From NCBI GenBank assembly GCA_035544515.1, contig DATKEG010000004.1:1-54887 (forward strand): 54,887 nt of DNA. Reading direction: 5' to 3'. The position numbers and the translations under genes were made by a program. Numbering within the stretch: the stretch's first letter is position 1; every line of letters begins with the position of its first letter. This DNA is from DATKEG01 sp035544515 (GTDB lineage Bacteria; Acidobacteriota; Vicinamibacteria; Fen-336). A model generated the notes under the pieces. That model did no database searches. It was not told the DNA's origin and saw only the letters and a program-made list of their open reading frames with translations. Positions 16,961 to 26,780 of the stretch are shown piece by piece.

Positions 16961-18064
16961 GTGATCATGACCCCGGGTGCTATAGTCAGCGGCTTGCGCG
17001 GAAGAGGCCCGATCCTGTGGTGTGCCCTCACGGCGGCGTGCGGGCGGACGGCTCCGCCGCCTCCGCCCCCGCTCTTTCCCCTCGCGAATGCCTGGATGGC
17101 CTCGCTCGAACATCCCGTCGAGGGGCCGCTCGCGGTCTCCGGCCCGCGAGTGGTCGTGCACACGCGCGACGGGGCGGTCCAGGCCTTCGCCGCCGCCGAC
17201 GGCCGGGCGCTCTGGCGCACGCCCGCCACCCCCGGCCTCCTGGGGGCCGGCGACGCCGTGGTGGTGCTCCGCCACCGGGATGGCGCCGTGCAGGCGTTCG
17301 CCCCGGACACGGGCGGTGAGCGCTGGCGTGTGGCGACCGGGATCGAGGGCGATCTGCCGCCGGTGGTCGAGGGTGCCCGCGTGCTCCTGGCCGGCCGCGG
17401 CGCCGCCGTCCTCGATGCCGCGTCCGGCAAGGTCGTGTGGTCGGTGACGGGCACCGCGACGGCGACCTCTTCGCCGGCGCTGGTGGGACCGTGCCTGCTC
17501 CTCGGCGAGGGCGACACGCTGCGCTGCCGCGACGCGGTCAGCGGCCGCTCGTCGTGGGAGTACGAGGCACGTGGCGCCATCTCCAGCCCCCCGGCGGCGG
17601 ACGGCCAGGGGCGGATCTTCTTCGGAACGGGCGGGCGCGAGTTCCTGGCCCTCGACCTCGACGGCGACCGCAAGTGGCGTTGGAGGGTCGGCGCCGACGT
17701 GCCCTTCCCCGCCGTGGTCTTTCGGGGCCTGGTCATCTTCGCCACCCACGAGAACGTGGTCTACGGCCTCAAGCGCGGGGGAGGGAACATGGTCTGGCGC
17801 GCGGGGCTCCCGTCCCGCCCGCTCGCCCCCCCCGTGCTCGTGGGGCAGGACGTGCTGGTGGCCTGCTACGGCGGCCGGCCCGAGGAGAACGTCCTCGTCG
17901 GCTACGACGCGCTCACGGGCGAGCGCCTGGGCGACCTCCTGACGCCGGGCGAGCTGGCGGCGTCGCCCGTGGCCGCCGCCGGGCGGCTTTTCCTGCCCCT
18001 GCGCGACCGCCGCGTCGTCGCCCTGCGCCTGCCCGTTCCCTCCACGCCCGCGCCCGTTCCTTGA
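16961..18064 (+). CDS. PQQ-type beta-propeller lipoprotein
   Basis: About 367 residues. The N terminus has a hydrophobic segment and the lipobox ALTAAC, so it is probably a lipoprotein. The body is a run of beta-propeller blades of the PQQ/BamB class, with repeated D-x-x-x-G-x-x-x-W patterns such as AADGRALWRTPA, DTGGERWRVATG, AASGKVVWSVTG and DGDRKWRWRVGA. No catalytic residues of quinoprotein dehydrogenases are seen, so a scaffold or binding role like that of BamB is more likely than an enzyme. The start is GTG 16961 or ATG 16967. Its end overlaps the -35 of the putative promoter for the next gene. Confidence 0.78.
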   Translation: MIMTPGAIVSGLRGRGPILWCALTAACGRTAPPPPPPLFPLANAWMASLEHPVEGPLAVSGPRVVVHTRDGAVQAFAAADGRALWRTPATPGLLGAGDAVVVLRHRDGAVQAFAPDTGGERWRVATGIEGDLPPVVEGARVLLAGRGAAVLDAASGKVVWSVTGTATATSSPALVGPCLLLGEGDTLRCRDAVSGRSSWEYEARGAISSPPAADGQGRIFFGTGGREFLALDLDGDRKWRWRVGADVPFPAVVFRGLVIFATHENVVYGLKRGGGNMVWRAGLPSRPLAPPVLVGQDVLVACYGGRPEENVLVGYDALTGERLGDLLTPGELAASPVAAAGRLFLPLRDRRVVALRLPVPSTPAPVP

Positions 18065-18089
18065 CATCCCGCAGGTCGCTTGCCAGACT
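18061..18089 (+). promoter_or_regulatory. Putative promoter of the cupredoxin / cytochrome oxidase genes
   Basis: TTGACA (18061-18066), a 17-bp spacer, then CAGACT (18084-18089). The -10 resembles other candidate -10 boxes in this window (CATACT, TACACT, TATACT). It lies 46 bp before the cupredoxin ATG, and its -35 overlaps the stop codon of the preceding gene. Confidence 0.5.
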
Positions 18090-18135
18090 AGCTTTCCGCA
18101 CACCGACAACCTTTTTTCCTGAGGAGACTCACGCG

Positions 18136-18897
18136 ATGTCCTTCCGAAAGGCAGTCACCCTGTTCGCGCTGGCCGCGATTCCCACGGCCTGCGGCGGCGG
18201 CGGCGAGCAGGCCGCACCTCCGGCCACGACGGCCGCGGCGCCGGTCGCTCCGGCAGCGGGCACCACGGGCGACGGCACGCTCTCCGGCAAGATCACCTTC
18301 GCGGGCACCGCGCCCGCGCCGGAGAGGGTCAAGGTCGCCGCCGATCCGAAGTGCCAGTCCATGCATCCGCAGGGCCTGGAGAAGCAGACGGTGCAGGTGA
18401 AGGAAGGCGGGCTGGCGCACGTCTTCGTCTGGGTGAAGAACGCACCGGGCGGGCAGCCCGCTCCCGCCGAGGCCGTCACCCTCGACCAGCTGGGCTGCGA
18501 GTACCACCCGCACGTGGTCGGGGTGCGCACGGGTCAGCCGATCAAGATCACGAACAGCGACGACACGCTCCACAACGTCCACCCCCGTCCGACCGTGAAC
18601 GCCGAGTTCAACATCGGACAGCCCCGCAAGGGCATGGAGTCGACCAAGTCGTTCGACAAGCAGGAGATCATGATCCCCGTGGGCTGCGACGTGCACCCGT
18701 GGATGCGCTCCTACATCTCCGTGGTGGACCATCCCTTCTTCGCCGTGACCAAGGACGACGGCACGTACGAGATCAAGGGCCTCCCCGCCGGCGAATACGA
18801 GGTGGAGGCGTTCCACGAGAAGCTCAAGACGCAGACGCAGACGGTCACGGTCAAGGACGGCGACAACACACTCGACTTCGCCTACCAGGGGACGTAG
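18136..18897 (+). CDS. Cupredoxin-like lipoprotein with C-terminal carboxypeptidase-regulatory-like domain
   Basis: 253 residues, preceded by a good ribosome-binding site (GAGGAG). A signal peptide with a PTAC lipobox is followed by an Ala/Pro-rich linker. The middle region has plastocyanin-like elements: CEYHPHVVGVRTGQPIKI, LHNVHPRP and CDVHPWM, offering His, Cys and Met candidate copper ligands. The C terminus (YEIKGLPAGEYEVEAFHE) is a transthyretin-like or carboxypeptidase-regulatory fold. It is probably a periplasmic copper or electron-carrier protein serving the oxidase genes that start 7 bp downstream. The electron-transfer role is inferred from context. Confidence 0.8.
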   Translation: MSFRKAVTLFALAAIPTACGGGGEQAAPPATTAAAPVAPAAGTTGDGTLSGKITFAGTAPAPERVKVAADPKCQSMHPQGLEKQTVQVKEGGLAHVFVWVKNAPGGQPAPAEAVTLDQLGCEYHPHVVGVRTGQPIKITNSDDTLHNVHPRPTVNAEFNIGQPRKGMESTKSFDKQEIMIPVGCDVHPWMRSYISVVDHPFFAVTKDDGTYEIKGLPAGEYEVEAFHEKLKTQTQTVTVKDGDNTLDFAYQGT

Positions 18898-18904
18898 CGC
18901 TCGC

Positions 18905-19924
18905 ATGACGCCGCGGGCCGCGATGCGGGACACCCTTTCGCGGGAGCGCGGGGAGCCGGGGGGGCGCGTCCACCGCGCCCTCCCTTTTCCTCGAGCCCGG
19001 CACTGGTGGTCGGTCGCCACCTGTGCGTCCACGCTCGTCCTCATCTTCATCGGCGGGCTGGTGACCAGCACCGGCTCCGGACTGGCCGTGCCCGACTGGC
19101 CGCTCTCGTACGGGATGCTGATGCCGCCGATGGTCGGCGGCGTCTTCTACGAGCACGGCCACCGCATGGCGGCCACGTTCGTGGGGCTGCTCACGCTCGT
19201 CCTGGCGGTGTGGACCGCGCGCCGCGAGCCGCGCGCCGGCGTGCGCAAGCTGGCCTGGGGCGCCCTCGCCGCCGTCGTCGTGCAGGGACTGCTCGGCGGC
19301 CTCACGGTCATCTTCCTGCTGCCCACCTCCGTGTCGGTCCTGCACGCGTGCCTGGCCCAGGCGTTCTTCTGCCTGACCATCGCGCTCGCGCTGGCCACCT
19401 CGCGCGAGTGGATCGAGGCCGGTCCGCCCGCGGAGGACGTCGCCTCGGTGCGCACGGCGGCGGGCCTGGCCACCACGGTCGTGTTCGCGCAGCTCCTCCT
19501 GGGGGCGCTCATGCGGCACACGGGTGCCGGGCTGGCCATCTCCGATTTCCCCCTGGCCCTGGGCCGCGTGGTGCCCCCGCTCGATTCCGCCCCGGTGACG
19601 CTCCACTTCCTGCACCGGGTGGGCGCCGTGGCGGTGGTGGCGGCGGCCCTCTGGCTGGCGCGGCAGGCGCGCCGGTCGCGCGATCGCCGGTTCAGCCGCC
19701 CGGCCACCCTCCTCCTCGTCCTGGTCGCGCTCCAGGTCGGTCTCGGCGCCGCCACCGTGCTCACCGGGAAGGCCGTCCTGCCCACCACCGCCCACGTCGC
19801 CACCGGCGCCGCGGTGCTCGGGCTCTCGTGGCTTTTGACCCTGCGGGCGCGCTTGCACCTGCGCCGGCCCCAGGCCATGGCCGTGCTCACGGCGCCCCTG
19901 CCCGACGCCGCTCCCACGCCTTGA
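18905..19924 (+). CDS. ctaA: Haem A synthase (COX15/CtaA)
   Basis: 339 residues with about eight hydrophobic segments. Conserved haem-ligand regions are STGSGLAVPDWPLSYG followed by YEHGHRMAATFVG, LHACLAQAFF, RHTGAGLAISDFPLALG and LHFLHRVGAVAVV. CtaA oxidises the haem O methyl group to the formyl group of haem A in the membrane. The first 30 or so residues are not conserved-looking, and an internal start (ATG at residue 7) is possible. It lies between the cupredoxin gene and ctaB. Confidence 0.95.
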   Translation: MTPRAAMRDTLSRERGEPGGRVHRALPFPRARHWWSVATCASTLVLIFIGGLVTSTGSGLAVPDWPLSYGMLMPPMVGGVFYEHGHRMAATFVGLLTLVLAVWTARREPRAGVRKLAWGALAAVVVQGLLGGLTVIFLLPTSVSVLHACLAQAFFCLTIALALATSREWIEAGPPAEDVASVRTAAGLATTVVFAQLLLGALMRHTGAGLAISDFPLALGRVVPPLDSAPVTLHFLHRVGAVAVVAAALWLARQARRSRDRRFSRPATLLLVLVALQVGLGAATVLTGKAVLPTTAHVATGAAVLGLSWLLTLRARLHLRRPQAMAVLTAPLPDAAPTP

Positions 19925-19943
19925 AGCCCCGGCAGCGCCGTCC

Positions 19944-20825
19944 GTGAGCTCTTCCGCCCTGGCCGGCGGCCGCGGGGTGGCCGCCGATTACCTCGAGCTG
20001 AGCAAGCCCCGCATCACGCTGATGGTGACGCTGACGGCCCTGGTGGGCTACGTCCTCGGCGCGCGGGGGCCGATGGCCGCGCCCCACCTGGCGGCCACGC
20101 TCTTCGGCACCGCGCTCGTGGCCGCGGGCGCGAGCGCCCTCAACATGCTCCTGGAGCGGCGCAGCGACGCGCTCATGCTGCGCACGCGCGCGAGGCCGCT
20201 GCCTTCCGGGCGCCTGCGCCCGGCGGAAGCCCTGGCCTGTGGACTCGCGCTCACCTCCACGGGCCTGGCCGCGCTGGCCTGGCTGGCCGGGCCCCTGGCC
20301 GCGCTGGTGGCGCTCGCGACCTGGGCGAGCTACCTCTTCCTCTACACGCCGCTCAAGCCGCGGACCTCGCTCTGCACCGTGGTCGGCGCCTTCCCCGGCG
20401 CGCTGCCGCCGGTGATCGGCTGGGCGGCGGCGCGCGGCGCCCTCGAGCCGGGCGCCTTCGTCCTCTTCGCCATCCTGTTCCTGTGGCAGATCCCGCACTT
20501 CCTCGCCATCGCCTGGATCTACCGCGACGATTACGCGCGCGGCGGCCTGCCCATGTTGCCCGTGCTCGATCCCGACGGACGCATCACGGGCCGGCAGGCG
20601 GTGGCCAACACCCTGGCCCTGCTCGTGGTGAGCCTCACGCCCACGGCGGCGGGGCTGGCCGGCTCCCGCTACCTCGCGGGCGCGATCGTCCTCGGGCTCG
20701 CCTTCAGCGCGGTGGCGGTGTGGGCGGCCGCGGCGCGGACGCCGCGCGCGGCGCGGGCGCTCTTCCTCGCGTCCCTCGTATACCTGCCCGCGCTCTGCGC
20801 GTTCCTCCTCGCGGACCGTAGATAG
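19944..20825 (+). CDS. ctaB: Protohaem IX farnesyltransferase (haem O synthase)
   Basis: 293 residues of the UbiA prenyltransferase superfamily. The signature LSKPRITLMVTLTALVGY is followed by NMLLERRSDALMLRTRARPLPSGR, whose Asp and Arg residues form the prenyl diphosphate site. A second Asp-rich loop lies at IYRDDYARGGLPMLPV. About eight or nine membrane helices are expected. The enzyme makes haem O, the substrate of CtaA. The GTG start is 20 bp after ctaA, so the pair is co-transcribed. Confidence 0.96.
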   Translation: MSSSALAGGRGVAADYLELSKPRITLMVTLTALVGYVLGARGPMAAPHLAATLFGTALVAAGASALNMLLERRSDALMLRTRARPLPSGRLRPAEALACGLALTSTGLAALAWLAGPLAALVALATWASYLFLYTPLKPRTSLCTVVGAFPGALPPVIGWAAARGALEPGAFVLFAILFLWQIPHFLAIAWIYRDDYARGGLPMLPVLDPDGRITGRQAVANTLALLVVSLTPTAAGLAGSRYLAGAIVLGLAFSAVAVWAAAARTPRAARALFLASLVYLPALCAFLLADRR

Positions 20826-20845
20826 ATCGCGTCGCGACGTAGCGG

Positions 20846-20874
20846 TTGACGCCCGCCGCTGTCCTGGGCTAAGT
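20846..20874 (+). promoter_or_regulatory. Possible promoter for the structural oxidase genes
   Basis: TTGACG, a 17-bp spacer, then CTAAGT, in the 158-bp ctaB-subunit II gap. The -35 is good but the -10 is weak (TAAGTT one base downstream is no better). The long leader of about 100 nt contains direct repeats and a short hairpin (CGCGAC-CGG-GTCGCG near 20907). Confidence 0.35.
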
Positions 20875-20946
20875 TTCGGCGGACCCGCGACCCACACCAT
20901 TTTTCTCGCGACCGGGTCGCGCCTGCGCCGCTTCGGCGGACTCGCG
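20875..20946 (+). repeat. Pair of 15-bp direct repeats upstream of oxidase subunit II
   Basis: TTCGGCGGACCCGCG at 20875-20889 recurs with one change at 20932-20946, 57 bp apart. They flank a T-rich stretch and a small hairpin. They could be a paired regulator site or duplicated sequence; no known operator was recognised. Confidence 0.5.
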
Positions 20947-20983
20947 GCGCGCTGGACACACATCGGGCCAGGGAGGGCTCCTG

Positions 20984-21775
20984 ATGGCCAAGGTTCAAGG
21001 CCTGCTGTTCGGGCTGGCGACGGTCGTGCTGGTGGTGGTCTCGGTCTTCTACTTCACGAAGGACTGGATGCCGCCCCTTCACTCGGACCGGGGGGCGATC
21101 GACCACGGCATCGCCCTGTCCCTGGCCGTCACCGGCGTCGTCTTCATCGTCACGAACCTGCTGCTGGCCTGGGTGAGCTTCCGCTATCAGGACCGGCCGG
21201 GCGCGGTGGCCTCGTATTGGCACGACCATGCCGGGCTCGAATGGAGCTGGACGGGCGTGACCGCGCTCATCCTGTTCTTCTTCCTCTTCGGCGCGCTGCG
21301 GCTCTGGGGGCAGATCGTCAACACGCCCCCGCCGGCGGACGCGCTCCTGGTCGAGGTGACGGGCCAGCAGTTCGCGTGGAACGTCCGCTACCCGGGTCCG
21401 GACGGCATGTTCGGCCGCACGGACGCGCGCCAGGCGACGCAGGAGAACCCCATCGGCCTGGACCGGGCCGACCCCGCGGCGGCCGACGACCTCCTGCTCC
21501 TCAATCAGCTCTACCTGCCGCAGGGCCGCGCGGTCGACGTCCGCCTCCGCTCCCTCGACGTGTTGCACAGCCTGTTCCTGCCCAACTTCCGCGTCAAGCA
21601 GGATGCCGTGCCCGGCATGACCGTGAGCACCTGGTTCGTGCCGAAGGACGCCGGCGACTTCGAGATCGCCTGCGCCGAGCACTGCGGGCTCGGGCACTAC
21701 CGCATGCGCGGGCGCGTCCACGTCGTGCCGGCGGCCGATTTCGACCAGGCCCTCGCCGCGGCCGCCGCCCCGTAG
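20984..21775 (+). CDS. ctaC: Cytochrome c oxidase subunit II
   Basis: 263 residues. The C-terminal cupredoxin domain binds CuA through CAEHCGLGHYRM (Cys230, Cys234, His238, Met241) and the upstream His in VLHSLFLPNF (about residue 195). It receives electrons from cytochrome c and passes them to subunit I at the outer membrane face. Three hydrophobic segments are seen (about residues 5-25, 45-66 and 88-107) rather than the usual two after a signal peptide, so the first may be a retained signal anchor. No C-terminal cytochrome c domain is fused. An AGGGAGG ribosome-binding site precedes the ATG. Confidence 0.96.
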   Translation: MAKVQGLLFGLATVVLVVVSVFYFTKDWMPPLHSDRGAIDHGIALSLAVTGVVFIVTNLLLAWVSFRYQDRPGAVASYWHDHAGLEWSWTGVTALILFFFLFGALRLWGQIVNTPPPADALLVEVTGQQFAWNVRYPGPDGMFGRTDARQATQENPIGLDRADPAAADDLLLLNQLYLPQGRAVDVRLRSLDVLHSLFLPNFRVKQDAVPGMTVSTWFVPKDAGDFEIACAEHCGLGHYRMRGRVHVVPAADFDQALAAAAAP

Positions 21776-21810
21776 CCGCATGATCCCTATTCCCCTTCCA
21801 GGAGAGCAGA

Positions 21811-23616
<1,806 letters not shown>

Positions 23617-23639
23617 GCCGCGAGGCCCCTCCCCTCCCC

Positions 23640-24275
23640 ATGCCCGGGGAGATCCTGGAGAAGGCGCGCGCCCACGCCGGCGGCCCGCGCGGGCCGGTGG
23701 GCTCGTGGGGGGGCGGCGGGTCCGCAGGTCCGGACGGCGGGATCGCGGCCGATCCCAGGCGCCTGGGCCTGTGGCTCTTCCTCGGCACCGTCACCATGCT
23801 CTTCGTGGGGTTTACCAGCGCGTACCTGGTGCGCCGCGCCTCGGCCGACTGGCGGCCGCTGGCGATTCCCGCGCTCCTGTGGTGGAACACGGCGGCCATC
23901 GTGGCCAGCAGCGGCGCGCTCGAGGTCGCGCGACGCCGCCTGCGCGGCTGGGCGCCGGTCGGGGCGGTGCCCTGGGTCTTCGCCACCGGCATTCTGGGCG
24001 TGCTCTTCGCCGTGGGGCAGGTCCTGGCCTGGCGCGCCCTGGCCGCCCGCGGGTTCTATCTGGAGACGAGCCCGCACAACTCGTTCTTCTACGTGCTCAC
24101 GGGCACGCACCTCGTGCACCTGGCGGGGGGGCTGGTCTGGTTCGGCGTCGTCCTCTCGCGCGTGCGGCGCCTGGCCTACGTGCCCGGAGAGGACGGCCTG
24201 GGGCTGTTCGCCACGTATTGGCACTTCCTGGCCGGACTCTGGCTCTACCTTCTGGTCCTTCTCTTCGTCGTCTAG
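23640..24275 (+). CDS. Cytochrome c oxidase subunit III-like protein (first copy)
   Basis: 211 residues with a Gly-rich N-terminal tail of about 40 residues and then about five membrane helices. The C-terminal part has TGTHLVHLAGGLVW and ATYWHFLAGLWLYLLVLLF, which match the conserved His and Trp positions of subunit III helices. It lies directly before a second subunit III gene. In several lineages subunit III is encoded by two such short tandem proteins, so the two may together act as one subunit or as alternates. The start ATG at 23640 follows the subunit I stop by 23 bp. Confidence 0.82.
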   Translation: MPGEILEKARAHAGGPRGPVGSWGGGGSAGPDGGIAADPRRLGLWLFLGTVTMLFVGFTSAYLVRRASADWRPLAIPALLWWNTAAIVASSGALEVARRRLRGWAPVGAVPWVFATGILGVLFAVGQVLAWRALAARGFYLETSPHNSFFYVLTGTHLVHLAGGLVWFGVVLSRVRRLAYVPGEDGLGLFATYWHFLAGLWLYLLVLLFVV

Positions 24276-24289
24276 GCGGAGGTCAACGC

Positions 24290-24904
24290 ATGCACGGCAC
24301 GGACGCCGCGATCCTGGAGGCGGGTTGGGGAGGAGGCGCCGCCCCGTTCGGCGCGAGCTGGCAGAAGACGATGATGTGGATCTTCATCGTCACCGACGCC
24401 CTGCTCTTCTCCGGCCTGCTCTGCGGCTACGCCTTCCTGCGCGGGGCCAGCACCGTACCCTGGCCGCGGCAGCCCGAGGTCTTCAGCATCCCGTTCATCG
24501 CGCTGATGACCTTCATCCTGATCACCTCGAGCGTGTTCATGGCCATCGCGGTGACGGCCGCGAAGCTGGGCGACGGCAAGAAGGCGCTGCTCAACCTGAT
24601 CCTCACCATCGTGGGCGGGGCCGCCTTCCTCGCCTGCCAGGCCATCGAGTGGTCGCACTTCATCGCTGACGGGGCGCGGCTCACCCACAACCCCTGGGGA
24701 CCGCCCCAGTTCTCGCAGGCGTTCTTCATCCTGACCGGGTTCCACGGCTCGCACGTCCTCTCCGGCCTCGTCATCCTGATCGTCACGGCCATCCGCACCG
24801 GTCTGGGCAAGACACCCCCCCAGGGCATCGAGATGGCCGGGCTCTACTGGCACTTCGTGGACCTCGTCTGGGTGTTCATCTTCACGCTGTTCTACCTGCT
24901 GTAG
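24290..24904 (+). CDS. ctaE: Cytochrome c oxidase subunit III (second copy)
   Basis: 204 residues, five to six helices. Conserved subunit III segments are MMWIFIVTDALLFSGLLCGY, the glutamate region CQAIEWSHFI, FHGSHVLSGLVILI and GLYWHFVDLVWVFIFTLFYL. It stabilises proton uptake by subunit I. It starts 14 bp after the preceding III-like gene (ribosome-binding GGCGGAGG region) and is followed 19 bp later by subunit IV. It matches canonical subunit III better than its neighbour does. Confidence 0.92.
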   Translation: MHGTDAAILEAGWGGGAAPFGASWQKTMMWIFIVTDALLFSGLLCGYAFLRGASTVPWPRQPEVFSIPFIALMTFILITSSVFMAIAVTAAKLGDGKKALLNLILTIVGGAAFLACQAIEWSHFIADGARLTHNPWGPPQFSQAFFILTGFHGSHVLSGLVILIVTAIRTGLGKTPPQGIEMAGLYWHFVDLVWVFIFTLFYLL

Positions 24905-24923
24905 CCTGGGTGTGGAGGAAGCG

Positions 24924-25232
24924 ATGAGCGAGGCCGCGCACGGCAAGAGTCCCTACCGGGCCTACTGGATCAGCTGGGCCATCCTGCTCACCATCACCGT
25001 GGGCATGCTCCTGGCGGAGAGCCTCCACATGCCCCGCCTGGTCCTGGTGCTCTTCCTGCTCTCCTTCATGATGGTGAAGGCGGTGATGATCGGCGCCAAC
25101 TTCATGCACCTGCGCTACGAGAAGCGGAACCTCGGCTTCATGGTGGCCGCGGGCATCCTGGTCACGTCCCTGATCCTCTACGCCTTCGTGTCCCAGGAGA
25201 GCGCCCACGTCCTCTCCCACACGGTGCGGTAG
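24924..25232 (+). CDS. ctaF: Cytochrome c oxidase subunit IV (prokaryotic type)
   Basis: 102 residues with three membrane helices and the family motif AVMIGANFMHLRYEKRNL. The ATG at 24924 is preferred over an upstream in-frame GTG at 24912, because GGAGG lies 5 nt before the ATG. It is a small accessory subunit of bacterial A-type oxidases. Confidence 0.9.
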   Translation: MSEAAHGKSPYRAYWISWAILLTITVGMLLAESLHMPRLVLVLFLLSFMMVKAVMIGANFMHLRYEKRNLGFMVAAGILVTSLILYAFVSQESAHVLSHTVR

Positions 25233-25241
25233 CGCACGCCG

Positions 25242-25556
25242 ATGCACGCCGGCTCGACCACGGAGTCCACGGCGCGGTCGCGGAAGCGATGGGCCCTCGT
25301 GGCGGCCGCGGCCCTGGCCTGGGCGCTCCTCCCCGCGCCCGCCCTCGCCCAGTGCGCCATGTGCAAGGCGGCGCTGGAGGGCTCGACCGACGGGATCGGC
25401 GCCCAGTTCAACCGCGCCATCCTGGTCATGCTGGCCGGGCCCTACCTGGTGATGGGCATCTTCGCCGCGGCGCTCTTTGGTGAGCGCCTGCGCGCGCGCG
25501 GCCGGGCGCTTCTCGCGCACCTGAGGCGCATCGCCGGGTCCGGCCTCCGTCGTTGA
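25242..25556 (+). CDS. Small membrane protein with CxxC motif, unknown function
   Basis: 104 residues. A signal-like hydrophobic stretch (ALVAAAALAWALLPAPALA) ends just before QCAMCKAALEG, a CxxC that would be periplasmic. A second membrane helix (ILVMLAGPYLVMGIFAAALFG) and a short basic tail follow. The gene overlaps the Sco gene by 4 nt (TTGA). Position and CxxC suggest a part in copper delivery or thiol chemistry for oxidase assembly; this is inference only. Confidence 0.75.
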   Translation: MHAGSTTESTARSRKRWALVAAAALAWALLPAPALAQCAMCKAALEGSTDGIGAQFNRAILVMLAGPYLVMGIFAAALFGERLRARGRALLAHLRRIAGSGLRR

Positions 25557-26197
25557 CGGCCGCCCCGTCCCCGCGGCCCGAACACCGCTCGCGCGCCCGC
25601 ACGTGGGCCTGGGGCGTGCTCGCCGCCGCCGCCGCCCTCCTGACCCTCGTGGCGTTCGCCCGCGCGCTTCTCCGCCACGACGCGCCGCCGGTCATCGCCC
25701 AGTTGCCCGCCTTCTCGCTCGTGGACAGCGGCGGCCGCGCCGTCACCGCGGATGACCTGCGGGGGAAGGCGTGGGTGGCGGACTTCATCTTCACGCGCTG
25801 CGGCGGCGCCTGTCCCACCCTGACGGCGCGCATGGCCGCCTTGCGGCGGGACATGCCCCCGGACGTGGCGTTCGTCTCCATCACCGTGGACCCCGCCCAC
25901 GACACGCCCGAGGTCCTCGCGGCCTACGCCCGCCGCGCGGGAGCGGAGTCGAACTGGCTCTTCCTCACCGGAGAGCGGGACGCGCTCTACCGGCTCGCGC
26001 TCGAGGGCTTCAAGCTGGGCGTGGAGGAGGTCCCCCCCGAGCGGCAGGCCGCGGGCGACGGGCCCTTCCTGCACAGCTCGCACTTCGTCCTCGTGGACGG
26101 CCGCGGCCGCGTGCGCGGCTATTACGACAGCACCGAAGAAGAGGCCCGGCAACGGCTCCGCCGCGACCTCCAGGCGGTGCGCAAGGAGCGCGCGTGA
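25553..26197 (+). CDS. SCO1/SenC family copper chaperone / thiol-disulfide protein
   Basis: 214 residues with one N-terminal membrane anchor (about residues 19-40) and a thioredoxin-fold domain outside the membrane. The copper-binding CGGAC (Cys83 and Cys87) and the partner His in HSSHFVLVD (about residue 177) are all present, with VSITVDPAHDTPE between. Sco proteins load or reduce the CuA site of oxidase subunit II. The TTG start overlaps the stop of the preceding CxxC protein. It is followed by a DUF420 gene, another oxidase assembly factor in some bacteria. Confidence 0.93.
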   Translation: MTAAPSPRPEHRSRARTWAWGVLAAAAALLTLVAFARALLRHDAPPVIAQLPAFSLVDSGGRAVTADDLRGKAWVADFIFTRCGGACPTLTARMAALRRDMPPDVAFVSITVDPAHDTPEVLAAYARRAGAESNWLFLTGERDALYRLALEGFKLGVEEVPPERQAAGDGPFLHSSHFVLVDGRGRVRGYYDSTEEEARQRLRRDLQAVRKERA

Positions 26198-26213
26198 ACC
26201 GCCGGACCGGCCG

Positions 26214-26627
26214 TTGACCGTCCGCGACCTGCCCGCCCTGAACGCGCTCCTCAACGCGACGAGCGCGGTCCTCCTCTTCGCGGGCTGGCGCCTGATCCGC
26301 CGTGGGCGGCGGGAAGCGCACCGGCGCGCCATGCTGGCCGCGGTCGGGTGCTCCACGCTGTTCCTGGCCTCGTACCTCGTCTATCACGCCCAGGTCGGGT
26401 CGGTCCGTTTCCAGGGGCAGGGGCCCCTCCGCACGGTCTACTTCACGATCCTGATCACGCACACCATCCTGGCCACCGCGATCGTCCCCCTGGTCCTCCT
26501 CACGCTCGTGCGCGCGCTGCAGGAACGCTTCGACCGCCACCGGCGCCTGGCCCGCATCACCCTTCCGCTGTGGGGCTACGTCTCCGTCACCGGCGTGGTC
26601 ATCTACGTGATGCTCTACCGGCTCTGA
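26214..26627 (+). CDS. DUF420 membrane protein (CtaM/YozB-like)
   Basis: 137 residues with four hydrophobic helices. The family hallmark is a set of His residues in or near the helices: YLVYHAQVG, ILITHTILATAIVPLV and FDRHRRLARITLPLWGYVSVTGVVIYVMLY. In Firmicutes CtaM is needed for maturation of haem A oxidases. The TTG start is 16 bp after the Sco stop. It is the last gene of the oxidase operon; a weak hairpin (CGTCCTC...GAGGACG, 26650-26687) follows. Confidence 0.88.
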   Translation: MTVRDLPALNALLNATSAVLLFAGWRLIRRGRREAHRRAMLAAVGCSTLFLASYLVYHAQVGSVRFQGQGPLRTVYFTILITHTILATAIVPLVLLTLVRALQERFDRHRRLARITLPLWGYVSVTGVVIYVMLYRL

Positions 26628-26751
26628 CCGGGAGCCAGCGACTGCGAGCCGTCCTCTCCGATGGTCCCCTGACACGTCGGGAGGACGAGGCCGTCGGCGC
26701 AAGTCGTTGTCAATCAGTGCCGTGCGGCGGGCATCCGTCGTGCACACGCGT

Positions 26752-26780
26752 TTGACGGAGTGTCAGTCGGCGTCTACGAT
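26752..26780 (+). promoter_or_regulatory. Putative promoter overlapping the 5' end of the next gene
   Basis: TTGACG, a 17-bp spacer and TACGAT form a good sigma-70-like match. It overlaps the only plausible GTG start (26760) of the downstream gene, so either it serves the sensor kinase gene beyond, or the start of the small gene is misplaced, or the match is fortuitous. Confidence 0.4.

Noticed and set aside
18947..18965. Partial resemblance to the dnaE palindrome (GAGCCGGGGGG) in ctaA
   Set aside because: Only about 11 bases match and no complementary arm follows, which is expected by chance at this GC content.
26650..26687. Hairpin CGTCCTC...GAGGACG after the DUF420 gene as a terminator
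   Set aside because: Seven-bp stem with a 24-nt loop and no T tract; too weak to call.
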